Shown here piece after piece: positions 35,932 to 48,915 of a stretch of DNA of 64,000 nt; within the stretch, counting starts at the first letter, position 1, and each line of letters opens with the position of its first letter. Source of the stretch: Membranipora membranacea (Eukaryota; Bryozoa; Gymnolaemata; Cheilostomatida; Membraniporidae). The notes under the pieces were generated by a model. The model was not told the DNA's origin, did no database searches, and was given only the letters and a program-made list of their open reading frames with translations. Made by a program: the position numbers and the translations under genes. The DNA lies in assembly GCA_914767715.1 (NCBI GenBank), contig OU612071.1, forward strand, positions 21,387,681-21,451,680, read 5' to 3'.

Positions 35932-38803
35932 CTAATGTAGATGTGAGCGGGAAAATTGTGGATCGATCTCAAGAGAATATGATTGTTTGGAATTATCATA
36001 GCCTATGGCGCCAAATAAACGCCCTTTCCTAGGAAATTTGGACCATTTACTTCCCTTTAAAGGAAATTTGAACCAATTGCTTTCCTATCAGAGAGAATAT
36101 TCTATCAGAATTTGGCAGTTACAGTAGCGAGAACGACTAGAATTGTTATCATATCAGTTTAATCAGGCAGTGTGATCTGTCACTCTGCCAAGGTACCTAT
36201 CTCATCGACCAGAAAAAAAAAACTCCTGAATACAGCATTCTACGAGGAACCATAGGACACAGCTGTCTGCTTAGTTTTTTTTCAATAGCGCCCAATAGGC
36301 AATCCTTGCACTGAGGTATAATTTCATAGAGGACGCCATCGCAACCTTATGGTTAATTGCTAGTGGCAAAGCTGCAGCACATTTGCTTGGCTTCAAAAGT
36401 CATCCCTGTTGCTTTTCCATCGACATTTCGTGTGAGACTACTGACCTGAGCAGATTACAAATACAGTTATTATAGGAACAGCTTATAGTGGCTGGAAGTC
36501 CACGACTCACAACTAGGTCACACTGACATACTTGAAAAAGGCCCAGTAAACAGCAGGAGAGTCTTAAAACACAAGCCATTGTGTGGGGAGAAAATCGGGT
36601 TAGGATTAGGAGGGTAGCGATGTATGATATGTTGACTTGTTAGTGTCACAAATGGTATAAACCCATTCACATACAGCAAAGACAGACTCACAGACGGACA
36701 GCATGCGACCATCGATCCCGGAAACCTCCCAGCGGTGAAGTGGTTGACTTGTACAGGACTAGACATAATATTACAATGCTCAACAGTGAGAAAATGTAGA
36801 TGCTCAAAACCTCAATGTCGTAGCACTCACTTGAAACGAGTCCTTAACTACTTGCTGGATAACTGCCAAGGGAATAGACTCTATTGTAGAGAAAGCATGG
36901 TCTACTCAGCCACGGATGCTACAAATTGGTTTGCCCACCGGGTGGGGGGGGGGGGAAGGTTAGTGCATGAGGCACATGACAGCATGCTGTTACACCAATC
37001 CAGCAAGATGAGCAATCAGTGATTACATTAGACCTTTTGTGTCAAACAGACAAAAGTCCATAGTGAAGAAGAGTTGGAGCCCATATCATCTGCCTTGGCC
37101 TGTGCTCACACGCAATCCAGCATGCCCCATGCGCAGGAAGACAAAGCCTGATGATCACTGATGCAAATTATAGAATGGGTTCATCAGTTAGGACACCTTA
37201 ACAGTTTGAGGTAATAAGAGTCAACCCAATCCAACGGCCTACATGAAACCTAGGTAAAGTCATATGGAACTGTACTTATTTGTTTAATGTTGGAAACATC
37301 TCGGACCAAGGACCAATCAGACCCATTCATGATTCAAGTGAGGAATACTTGAGATAGCCACATCTCAATTTTCATCAGTCCTATGAGTAGTACGTAAGAT
37401 GAGAGTCATCACTCTCTGTTCAACTCTACTGCTACTGAACTAACTAGTGAGTAAGAAACTGCTCACGGGGCTCTATCTATGGCAAGCAGGAGACACTCAT
37501 ACTGGCAATAAAGATGTAGACCTGAACAAGAAGGAAGGAAATTATAGATGTAGATATACCATCTACTTAGTCTAAGTACAAAGCCGAGCCGGCTATGTAC
37601 TTAGCAGACCTGCCAACAAAAAGCTTTCAAAGTATGTGATTGTGGCAGGAATATGCTGAGGGGGAACCAAACTTTTCAGATGTTTTATGTCCAAAAGTGA
37701 AAATGAGTGGCAAAACCACAGTCGGCTCTGGACGACTAATGAGAGGCCTACAGGGGAGAAAAGAGTGAATGAAAGAGATATAGAGTGAATTCTCTCTCTC
37801 TATCTACTCATTCTTTCTCTTATTCGCCCACCCACCCTAATTATATTTATGTATGATAGTGAGTCACCAACTCACCACTCTGAAGTCCTATTGATGGGCA
37901 GTCTCAATCCCCACTCTTCGAAGTAGAAGGACAGAGGGGATATGCACGAATGTAGGCTGGTGACTGACACCAATGTTCTCTAAGCAAAGTCTCTACAAAA
38001 GCCGCAATCGAACTCTATCAAATCCTAAAAATACATTTGAATGTGTATTGCTGTGTCTTGAGTAGCACAATTTTTTTTTTTTTTTACAATGAGGACACAC
38101 AGACAGAAAGTAGTAATTTATAGTCTCGCAGTTAATATGTTCTGACCAACAGGGGCTGACAACTTCAAAAATTCTCACCAACACACAAGAGAACACAACT
38201 CCACAATCATTATTTAGTGCATGATCTCTCAACCAAGCTTGATCCATTGGCCTGCATTCCGAGTGACCAGCATAGGGAGCAACAGGAATGCAGGCAATTA
38301 GATTGAACTTGATCTACATTATAAACTGTCATGTAGTAGCAAACCCAGGGAGGTTGGGATGGCCTGGGCAAGCTGTCGGGATGTACCCCCACCCACCCAT
38401 GAGGCCATGACAGCCTGCCCAGGCCAAGTTTGAAACATGACCCAACTCCCTGGCTAAAAATTCTGATTCCAAGGATCTCATGGCAAGAGGAATGAATTGC
38501 TTAGGTGATCATCTGCTATGGCATTGAAATTTATAACTGAATAACTATTTATTTGCTGTAAAATCTAAAACAAAAATATCTTTTCTATGAGACAAAAAAA
38601 ATATTTTAAAACTTGTGAATGCACACTTTTAAAACGGTATATGGCAGATAATTGCAAACTCTATATGTGTGTGATAAAAGTATTTATAAGTTACAAATAC
38701 TAACAAAAGCGATCCGTCACAAAATGACTAAATGGTTTCAGAGTTAAAACCACCACAGAATCGCCATTTATTTGGTCACAAGTCACTATACCAGCCCACG
38801 TCA
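35932..38803. other. no gene seen; simple-sequence runs
   Basis: Non-coding sequence with a G homopolymer near 36942-36955 and a T homopolymer near 38069-38084. A short inverted-repeat segment at about 38244-38340 matches the repeat family at 58668-58960. Confidence 0.3.
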
Positions 38804-40360
38804 CTACTTGATCACCATAACTCGCTGTATTTTCTTCATATTGAGATGTGGTTTGAGAGACGTCTCATATATAGATTCTATAAGAGATGATATGACAGCC
38901 ATATTGGGACGAACAGACAGAGAGCTGTGCCACATATCCTCTATTAGATTACCTACCATCGCATTCTCCATGTATACAGGCATCTGTAATCTGAGAAATA
39001 TGATTTACATATAAATTATATATATATATTTATATAATAAATATATATATATAATTTATATGTAAATCATATATATCATACATATATAAATAATCTTATA
39101 TATGAATTATTGAACAAAACCAGAAGTATCAGTCTGTAAAGATGTAACGATTGCAGTCATTAATATCAATTATGATTATCTCATTCATTCAGATTATTGT
39201 TTTGGTTACATTTATGCCATGATATGTTGGCTGCGTCTTCGATGTAGAGGTTGCTTGTTGAAGAGGCATATTAGTAGAGGCGGCACTAAAATGCATTGGT
39301 TTTAGAAACAAAGTTGTTGAGTCTCAAACTATGATATAATATATATATATAATATACTATGAGTAAGCAATAACTGTTTCTATCAACAGATGATTTCACA
39401 CCATACAGTTAATTTTACGTACTGACTTTTCCAACTTGGAAACTTGATCGTTATTTGTCCTTAATTGTAAAAATACAACTCACATTCAATAGGTTCTTTA
39501 ACTATATAGTACATTACCTCTGTCCTGTCTCGATGAAATTGACCACTCTCTGCATGGTAAGGAGAGATGGGTATGGCTGAGTACCAAATGAGAAAATCGC
39601 CCACAGTGTTATACCGTACGCCCACCTATGTGAAAATAGACATCTAAGTTGAGTTCAACTACCATATTGCTAGGAGAGGGGACAGTATCCCTGGTGTGAG
39701 GGAGGGACATCCTACACAAGGATAATTCAATAGACTTGATAGGAGAACCTCTCTCATCTCTATCTTGACAGTGCTGTGACTAGGGTTTGTATCCTTATTT
39801 ATGTGTATCTCCGTCATAGTTAGATGCCAATTTTAGTATATGAAGGCAAAGGACTAGCATGATTCAAGGAGATCATGGCCTAGTGATACAAGCACGCGGT
39901 GGTGCTGATGGTGTTTATTGGCTCATTTTCATTACTACACAACTGCTGTATAAGTATTACATAGTTTGCTTAGAGAACTGTTCAAGTGATATTTTGGCAT
40001 TAAACATGCTTTGTTGTTGAATCACTGCCCCAACACACGGCCAAAAAAGTACTCCATATATAACAACTTCCTGGAATCAATCATTGACAACGTTTGCAGC
40101 AAATTTATTGCAAGCTGATATAATGTCATTTAATAAAAAATAAACACCACTGTTTTCCTAGCTTTTGCAGCTTCATATACTGCTACTGATAGTGTCAATT
40201 CGTATACTAGATAATAAATACTCACACATCACTGGCATGAGTAAACTTTGAATCACTGATAACCTCCGGGGCGAGCCATCTGTAAAGCAAGTTAGTCTTG
40301 GTCTGTATGCCTATAGTAGAGATTATCTCCAACATCCCTGGGCAGGCCCAAGTCTGATAC
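38804..40360 (-). pseudogene. tyrosine kinase C-lobe, last three exons
   Basis: Exons 40226-40360, 39518-39625 and 38804-38990 (minus) read the C-terminal half of a tyrosine kinase domain. Exon 1 has the activation segment: SDLGLPRDVGDNLYYRHTD (DLG in place of DFG) and RWLAPEVISDSKFTHASDV. Exon 2 continues WAYGITLWAIFSFGTQPYPS. Exon 3 has LIEDMWHSSLSVRPNM and ends at a TAG, with no long tail. Splice sites and phases join exons 1-2 and 2-3 properly. In exon 1, however, the DLG part and the APE part are in different frames, so an extra base near 40300 breaks the gene. The catalytic-loop exon (HRDLAARN) and the N-lobe were not found upstream, so the gene is truncated as well as frameshifted. RTK-like by the RWLAPE motif; the receptor portion is unknown. 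Confidence 0.75.
38998..39073. repeat. AT-rich palindrome, about 75 bp
   Basis: The sequence atatgatttacatataaatt and its extension is matched by the reverse complement ending at 39073, with TA-rich runs between. It lies in the kinase intron just beyond the last exon. Confidence 0.75.
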
Positions 40361-42023
40361 CTACACAACATAGCAAAAAAGGGTAAATAAATCTGACTGG
40401 CGATCAATTCTATGAGGCGCAGGTCTATCATAAACTGTAGTTGCTGTGAGAGACTCAATATCTGGTGGCATTTGTGTACTCCTTGGTGAAAAATCCCAAT
40501 AATATTTTTATGTAAAAACGGGCCATAAAGATTTAGAACAAAGACAGCTTGACCATGTGCACCAATTTAAGACAGGCAGTAGAGCACCGCAGTTCAAAGA
40601 GAAAGCAACAACACTGCAGTCACTGTAGAGTAAAGAAAGAGATAGGCGTATAGCCAATTGGAGCTTGTTTCAGGGCTACTTTGAATCAGTCCAAAATTTA
40701 CACCTCATACCAACTCTATTACTTGTTTGTCTGTTACAGTTCCTCCACACCCTCAATCCTCCAGCGGCCTCATATCCTTCTCTAGAACTCTCAAACTCAG
40801 GGGCAACAGACAAGATAACCTTTGGCGCTGAGTAAGGCTTGCCTATGGCAATATTAGCCAAAGTTACAAGTATTATGTTCAAATTATCTGCTCATTGATA
40901 TGGGAATTGATTTCCAAGTTATTCTTGGCAAAGTTATTTATTTAAATATTACCCTCCATAAGAGGGTGTTAAAAATTGGTCTATAGACTCATTGTAATGT
41001 TCCTCTCCACGGAAATCTTTAGTAAAAGGCGAAAGATTTATGCGTGGATTTGAAGAGAAACCAGAGTTATCTTCTAAAAAACAATAAAATGACCTGGTAT
41101 CTGGCCTAACATAAACACAAATAGTGCCATATTGTCAATGTACAATATTCCAATCCCAAATCCTTGTGAACCATCAAGTTTCACAACTCAAGTGAACTCG
41201 GTTTTTTTTCTTTGTACTACTCCATTATTATGCACAGTCATACGGCTTATCAAACACGGTCGAACTTTGGGTATTATGAAGCGGAGATAAACCCGATATG
41301 CTGGCCATGTCGGTTCACCAACACTGTGTTTCTATTTGTGTATAATGATTGATGCTTATCTGACCAGCATAGCAATTAACATAAATTAGCGCTTATGGCC
41401 AAGCGGTAGTTTATATAACAACGACTCAATTCATTGTTGGCAGAGTGTGACAACTAAGCACATACTAATACATTATTTTTTAGACCTTCACCATGTTGGC
41501 CTTCATTTTTTGATAATATTTAGGCATCAGGATACCAATGCTATTAAATATTTCCATAGTGCACATCATAAACTGTTTCAAATCCATAATTAATCATCAC
41601 CCAGCAACATGCTCTACTTGCAAGGAAATACAGAGGGGGACACATCAATGATTCTTATACAGTCTGATGTTTAAACCCATTGGGGCAGGGGGAGGGCATG
41701 CTCACAGCTGATTGCCAACAAATTGTTATCGCCATGTTACAAACGGACCTATCCATGATATGCGATATTGGCAGTGGAATATATCCATACATCCATTCAA
41801 TGGAATTATGTGAATCACTGCAGTCCCCAATCTGAGATTCTTTCTTTTGTGTCAACTGAATTGAATTATAAAGCATCTGTGAGTGTCTTGTTAATATTGA
41901 CAATGACTCAGAGTTTAGTATCTTTGGACTTGATACATTCATCCAATGAGTTCATTGATTGATCTGACCATCTATCTGATAGTAAGATCAATTTCACAAT
42001 TGTATTGAAACAGCAGTTATGGA
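40361..42023. other. no gene seen
   Basis: I looked here for the missing upstream kinase exons (catalytic loop, alpha-C Glu, P-loop) on the minus strand and found none. A minus-strand frame at 40676-40882 has protein-like composition but no kinase motif. Confidence 0.3.
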
Positions 42024-42972
42024 TAGGGGTGGAACGGATCAGGGTTGGGCAACCTCGGATCGGATATCGGATCGGTCTATAAATTCGACCTCGGACCGGA
42101 TCCGGACCGGATAACGCATAAAAACGCTAAATTTACCGTCACAGCAGCTGTTCTTTTGCACCATAATATACAATTAAGGTCATTGAATACATGGATAAAC
42201 GCTGTCAACAATCTCTTCCCTGAACCATTACCCTAATTCAAATGTGCACATATCAGCTTAGATATAATTCTTTACAGGAGCAACTTATCACTCAAACAGC
42301 GCAAGGATCACACAAACAGATTATTTGAAAATATCATTTAATGAGTTCTAAGATCTCTTGACAACGAGAATTTGTGCATAGGCACCCAATTTGCCAGGAT
42401 CACTCAAACCCCGATGTTAAAAATCACTGAGTTTGAACAAACTCCCTGCTCCTATGTCCCAACAGGGAGGTATATCCCACCCTCCCTGGTCCCAAACTCT
42501 CTGTTGTGATTAGGGATAGGAATTGTCCTCCTACTTTGAAAAAGCAGAAGAGGATAATTACTTTGTTCATCAACCTAGACATTTTACAAGGAACATCATT
42601 GGACAAAATTTTGTCTTATGTCACGACGATCTGAGTAAAGACGCTTCTATCAATTTCAGCAGAAAAAACACATCCATCGTATTTAATCAGCAACAATATA
42701 GATAGCTATGAAAATGAGATAGGTATTGAATGCCTACTGATCACCACTGAGTGCATTCAGCCAAACTCAATTATCTTATCTGAACTACAAATTAATGACT
42801 ATCATACTTCCTCCCTTGTCATTTTCAGTGAGATAAATGATGCTAAGTAAGTGTTGATTAAAAACGCATCATCTCGGATCAGAAATAACACATATCCGAC
42901 CCGGTTTGTGGTTGGATCCGAGGTCAAATATCCGAAATTCAACTCCAACCTCAAGAGGTTGTTCCACCCCTA
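42024..42972. mobile_element. non-autonomous hAT-like element, 949 bp
   Basis: The ends are the inverted repeat taggggtggaac and its complement. Subterminal sequence on both sides is packed with copies of ggatcgga/tccgatcc-type motifs, as seen in hAT-like elements where they bind transposase. No transposase is encoded and I could not find an 8-bp target duplication. The right end abuts the inner limit of the right duplication arm. Confidence 0.55.
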
Positions 42973-43033
42973 ATAGTGCACAGATCTGCGTACAAGCCGA
43001 TTCATAGAATAAACCCAGTGAAGGTATTTAGTT

Positions 43034-45357
43034 ATGGAGACTTTCCATCTGGACGGAGACGGGTTTGATGAGCCTTTTGCCTCTGATAAATGCAGCACCA
43101 GCTCAAGCTAATCTAAACTCACTAGTAAGTTACTAAGCATCTTCAGTTTGAACAATCTTAAGTGAAAATGAAAAGGAATCAGCCGAATCAACCAGTGAAT
43201 TGTAAAATTTGTTTGGCCAAGAATTAAAAGTTTGTTGAAGCTTTCGAGTGTTTACCCTCCTTCAGCCCCACCCATTTCAAACAGCACAGACCTGACAACT
43301 TAGCCAACTTTATATCTATTAACTGAACCAAGCCAGTACTTTACTTCTACCGGTTATAGTAGAACAGGAGGAGACAATCCTTGTGTGATCTCCAGCAGAG
43401 CAGTTGTGATTGTAGTAGTCTTACTACTGATAATAACATGTATGTCTACAGTAGTCACTCTGATCTATGAAGCAAATAAGATGAAGGATATGAGGGGACA
43501 ACTCACTGCCCTCAGCCAGTCTGCATCAGCAGGTAAGCTCTAAAGTGTGAAACTGGAACAATGCATGTCCAAGAAATAATTGATAACTATTCAAGCGCAA
43601 AAATCCTTAAAATATTGTAGACCAGGTAGGAGTTGCCTACCTAATTGAAAAGAGGGGATAACTAGTGTTTGTAGCATTGATCAATCAGGGAGGATCCCTT
43701 GACCAATCAAATCGAAATTTTGTGAAGGATTGCTCTTGATTCATGACTGGTGATGTAATCTCTGTGCTGTCTAGACCACTAATGGGTGTTGCCATATTTA
43801 CAGAGGATGAAGCGAGTTCGGGTGCAGTCCAGTCAGAGGCGATGACCACGGCCAGCGCAATCGTAGCACAGGACGAGGAGAGGCTCACTCCAGTATCGGC
43901 ACATACATGAACCAGACCTTATCTGATAATCAGGAACTTTTATTACTATCTACTGAGATCAGAGATCTGCTCCAAACTGTAAACCACACCACACAACTCA
44001 TCGTACAGACTAACACTGATGTCAGAGCTAACGGTGATAACCTACAGCTTCTCAAGTCTACCGCTCAGATACTGAGGCAGAGTCTGAGTAACCAGACTGC
44101 AGGTCTGAACAGTTTAACTCAGCAGATGACAAGTGGGCAGTGTGAGATTTCAGACTTCTTTTCACGTATCCGGAGTAAACTAATGGTCAGTACAAATGTA
44201 CTACAGCAGACTTTACTGGCAGGTGAGAGACTCAACTGATGTATTTTTATGGCTCAATAGGTCAAGGTTTCTCAGGTTCATACTTTTCTACTGCTCACTA
44301 TTCAGACCTGCCAACAAATATCAATTGGCCGAAATGTTTGTCTTCAACTCAGAGGCTGATACTTGCCAAGATTTCAGCGTTATTTGCTTCCAATTTTATT
44401 GGGCTGTATTACGCCACCCTCTCCTTTTATGAAATATGCTAGCAAATTACTGTTTTTCAAAAAATTCTGGTCAATTATGACCATGTGACCATCAGAGATG
44501 TGAAAACACATCAATCAGCTTTTGATTCACTGTCAATAAACTGCTATTAATCTAATAATCTTAAAACAACAGGAGCCTGGAATGTCACAGAGAGTAACAA
44601 TACCAAGTACATATGTACTAAAATCGGACACATCTGCGTGTAAAAGGCTAGCTGGAAATAGGATATAACTAGAACAATGCCAAGTCTAGATGTGAGACAG
44701 AGGGAGATAACTTAGCTGTATTTACTACTCAGACTTCTGTAGACTGGATCAAGGATTATGTTAAAACCAAACTCTCTTCTTGTTTAATTAACTTGAGTTT
44801 CACAACCAATAGGCCTATCGTTTAAAAAAATACTGATGACTGACTGGAAAGTACGGCTCGCTTCCGGTTATGACATCGAAGAGTTGTCTGTTACTGTAAG
44901 CCTGTATTTGCAGATAGTGTATTATATTAGTATTCTTGGATAACTAGATCAGAAAAACTGGAAAAATAATATTGTTCTTTTGTGAGCAAATGACACGTTT
45001 AGAAAAGATATAACACAAATTGCGGATGATTATCAAGTGTCACAAATCTACAGGTTGCTACCCGAGGGCCCTTTTGTCATCCATGTCATTTGTAAATGGG
45101 TTTGTGTTTTCAGGCTGGAGAAGTAGTTGTCACTGGATAGGGTTAAGATACAACAGAACAGGGTGGTACTGGAGAGGTAGAGAGACGTCACACCTCCCTA
45201 ACTCCTCCCCCCTGTGGGACAGAGGAGAACCAGATGAGAGTATCAGCTCCTCTTGTGGCTGTATCTGTATGCAACAATCAAGTTACACAAAACTACACGA
45301 CTGTAGCTGTGGTCAGACCCAGCTTTTATCTCTCTGTGAGCGGCCGGCCCAGTAGAC
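43034..45357 (+). pseudogene. dead copy of the C-type lectin receptor
   Basis: This is the duplicate of the lectin gene at 26143-29507, in the opposite orientation, with several independent lesions. Exon 1 (from ATG 43034) has a TAA where the intact gene has a Tyr codon, near 43112. The acceptor of exon 2 has changed from AG to CG near 43352. Exon 3 has two extra bases near 43849. Exons 4 and 5 are fused by a deletion of most of exon 4 and the intron (near 44609). A Trp codon of the lectin domain is TAG near 44672. The last exon (about 45118-45357) is still open and, unlike the intact copy, keeps GEPDES at the ligand motif. The first lesion cannot be ordered from sequence alone. Confidence 0.85.
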
Positions 45358-45995
45358 GACAGTGCATATCTAACTGGCATCACCGTGATACCAGGTCAAA
45401 AAACCAGCGAGTAAAAAAGTTAGTATGTCCCACTGATATCTACACACCCTTATATCTACAGATCACCTGTTGACTTATCGTTGAATTCATTTTTTTGTAA
45501 ATGAGAGCTCTTAGTGTTTTAAATCTGGTTCACAGATCTGCTAATATTGTGTCCTCACTTTTAGGTGAGCTGTTACCGGTAGATAAATATCACAGAAGCT
45601 GATCAGCTGTGAAGGGTGGAAGTTCTGTATTATAAACGCTATTAACAAACCAGTCAAAACTTTGCTTTGCTCTGTGGAAATATATTGTGGTTATTTTGTG
45701 ATTCTTATCTAGTGTGGTTAATCAGTTTATGAACTAAATTGTATTGTTTTATATTCTCTACTCCTCTTGATAATGTAGTCTTATCAGGGGGTATCGTCAA
45801 TGAGAGCTGGTTGGGCCGAGCCCTACCAATTTTGGCATTATACAACATTAGTGACTATAGAGATCAACTCAGCTGGTGCAAAGCCCTACCAATATATTTG
45901 TTCAAGGATACCCCCCTGAGTCTTATACAATTATACAGCAATGCTTCTACAGCAGTGTGTTGAGTTACAGAAATAGTTTTTAAGGCAGAATTATT

Positions 45996-46063
45996 GGCGA
46001 GATGGCTAGATGGGGCAATCGGTTAGCACGCTTGGGAGAGCTTCAAAGGTTGATTGCTCCAGC
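45996..46063 (+). repeat. tRNA-derived SINE-like copy (right arm)
   Basis: Counterpart of the left-arm copy at 25577-25645, with an A-box-like gggcaatcggttagcacgc and B-box-like ggttgattgctcc. Confidence 0.5.
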
Positions 46064-47154
46064 CCAGCCCCCAGTACTCTCTGGTGTAAACCCCTCTTGG
46101 CAGAATTATTGCTTTACAAAGGACTTGCTGTTCATGATGCTGTAACATATTGAATCAAAAGGAATTTTGAGAATTTTTGAATGACATGTTACAAAGATTG
46201 GAGTCCAAGTTACTGATGTATTCAATGAATGATACAACAAAACTAATTCGGGTTACTAGAGTATACTGATGATTTTCCAATGGTTTGCCTTGGTCTGGAT
46301 TTTCTAGGGTTTCCTGAGATAAGGATATACTGCTTTGTAAACAATGGTCAACAAATCTGGTCGGTTTCCCATGTAATTCACCTATTCTATGTAACGCTTT
46401 GAATTGGTGACTCAAACCTAGGAGTTTAATATCTTTAACTCCTTGCTCAAACCATCCTTGTAATTAGAACCGAGGTGATGTATGAAATTCTGTACAAGGC
46501 AGTGATGTTAAAAATATCATCGAGTTAATTTTTCAGTAAACACTCAATCCTATTACATTGCAAGAAGCTGCTGACTCTATAGGAATTTTGAATTAGAAAA
46601 ATTGATCACAGAGTGTGGCCAAAACAAGTTGTAATGCTCTGATCCGGGTCTGCTCCCTTATAACTTCAAAATCCTCAGAATCAAGTTGCACTTCCCACTT
46701 TGACTTTAAATACCCCGACTTGAGAATTCCCTTCTTATGCCGCCAGTCCCTCCCCCAAGCCTTTGAGATCAAGTTCCCGCCTGTCCCCTTTGCTGATTTT
46801 ACTTTTATTCTCAAAAAATCAATAATAAATTATTGTGAGATCAAAGATGGTGGGAACAGGGAGTGTGGGAAACAAGCAAGACATGCAAAAATTGGAGTTG
46901 TCTGCAAATGTACTAGGTTTCATTTATTTTTGGGATAACTTATTGTCCAATCAGATCGATCATTAGATGTGTGAACTTTGACCTTCTGCATAGTGCTGTG
47001 AGCATGGATTATACCAACTATATTGGGCAATAATGACATGACATTGGGCTCAAGTGACGATCAGACGCTGCAGGTTCTGACTGTTGTGGATCGGGTATTT
47101 GTGGAGCAGCAAGAGGACTTATTGATGCTGTATGGATAGTACATGTGAGTATAG

Positions 47155-47650
47155 TGGTATTTATGCTGTTATTGCTGACTTTCTTCAGTAGGACTGGGGG
47201 GTCTTTCAATTAGATTTAGAAACAGACAAAATCCGCAATCTGACAAAGTAATCTGGGCTCCATATCTGGTGGTGCATCAACATGCGGGCTGGGTTTGTGA
47301 CCCTCTGACACCGCCTGACGGTGGCACAAGTTGGAACCCAAGCCACCGAATGTATGCCACACATTCGGTGGTATTTTTATCATGATGAGAAAACCATAAT
47401 TTGCCAATTCAAGCGAGTGAGTGTTACACACAGAGTGTTATATCTAAAAAGTTTAAACTAAATGCAATTTGGTTATAATAGGTTGAATACTTGACCTCAT
47501 GATTGCGGATCATGCAAATAAAACTGCACTAAGCTTTTAGGTGCAAAACTGGGGTGGTCATAGGGTCATCTAGCTGGTCTCATAGGGTAGGCCTAATCAG
47601 TCCAATTATCTGGTGTTACCCTGTGATATAGGGTTACTTGTCATGTATGT
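47155..47650. other. flank of unknown origin beside the foldback element
   Basis: This sequence has no match in the left arm, although it lies between arm homology (up to about 47150) and the foldback element. It includes an 11-bp hairpin (ccaccgaatgt with its complement, about 47342-47370) and a ttcgg/ttagg run at about 47649-47670. It may belong to the element's outer end, or may have been deleted from the left arm. Confidence 0.35.
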
Positions 47651-47759
47651 TCGGTTCGGTTAGGTTCGGTCCCAAAACGGCCCGCGGCCCAAAACGGCCC
47701 GAGGCCCAAAACGGCCCGAAGCCCAAAACGGCCCGCGGCCCAAAACGGCCCAGCATGAT

Positions 47760-48660
47760 TTATGAGTTCTCCAAGTCCCAAAACCTCTAAAAAAGGAGTT
47801 AAGTCAACGAACTTAAGTATTTGGGAAAAAACTTAACTTTTTGGGAAAAAACTTAAGTTTTCAAATTTTTCAAAAAAACGGCCCATCTTGGTTTTTGAGT
47901 TCTCCAAGTCCCAAAACCTCTAAAAAAGGAGTTAAGTCAACGAACTTAAGTTTTTGGGAAAAAACTTAAGTTTTCAAACTTTTCGAAAAAACGGCCCATC
48001 TTGGTTTTTGAGTTATCCAAGTCCCAAAACCTCTAAAAAATGAGTTAAGTCAACGAACTTAAGTTTTTGGAAAAAAACTTAAGTTTTCAAATTTTTCAAA
48101 AAAACGGCCCATCTTGGTTTTTGAGTTTTCCAAGTCTCAAAACCTCTAAAAAATGAGTTAAGTCAACGAACTTAAGTATTTGGGAAAAAACTGAACTTTT
48201 TGGGAAAAAACTTAAGTTTTTAAATTTTTCAAAAAAACGGCCCATCTTGATTTTTGAGTACTCCAAGTCCCAAAAACTCTAAAAAATGAGTTAATCAACG
48301 AACTTAAGTTCTTGGGAAAAAACTTAAGTTTTTGGGAAAAAACTTAAGTTTTTAAATTTTTCAAAAAAACGGCCTATCTTGATTTTTGAGTACTCCAAGT
48401 CCCAAAACCTCTAAAAAATGAGTTAAGTCAACGAACTTAAGTTTTTGGGAAGAAACTTAAGTTTTCAAATTTTTCAAAAAAACGGCCCATCTTGGTTTTT
48501 GAGTTCTCCAAGTCCCAAAACCTCTAAAAAATGAGTTAAGTCAACAAACTTAAGATTTTGTGAAAAAAAAGGTTTTGAAACTTTTCAAGAAATTGGCCCA
48601 GCATGATTTTTGAGTTCTTCAAGTCTTGAAACCTCTGTAAAACAACAAGTCAACAAAGTT
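47760..48660. repeat. satellite array, left arm of foldback (about 8 units)
   Basis: Units of about 112 bases with 130-136-base variants, each containing gttctccaagtcccaaaacc and an inverted motif acttaag repeated. Unit starts counted at the ccaagtc motif are spaced 133, 112, 112, 136, 130, 111 and 113 bases. Confidence 0.85.
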
Positions 48661-48915
48661 AAGTAAATTCTAACCTGATAGAAATAAATGTAACAGTTGA
48701 CATGGCTTAGGACAATAAAATACTATGTAAATGCAAGGGTGTCTAACTTACGTGCAGAATGTGTTTGTTTTCGTAGTACATTTCTCAATGTAGTTTACAC
48801 CAGTGTATATTTCGTTTATTTTTCATCAGAGCACTCACAGAACAATGATTGGATAATAAAATATTGACAAAGATTGAACTAGACTATGACAAACATACAG
48901 TGCAGTGATGTTTAA

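Noticed and set aside
40226-40458. Continuous 78-codon kinase frame as the true exon
   Set aside because: Its N-terminal half (reading IDLRLIELIASQIYL) does not resemble a kinase, whereas the neighbouring frame gives the expected DLG segment from a proper acceptor. I therefore treated it as a frameshifted exon.
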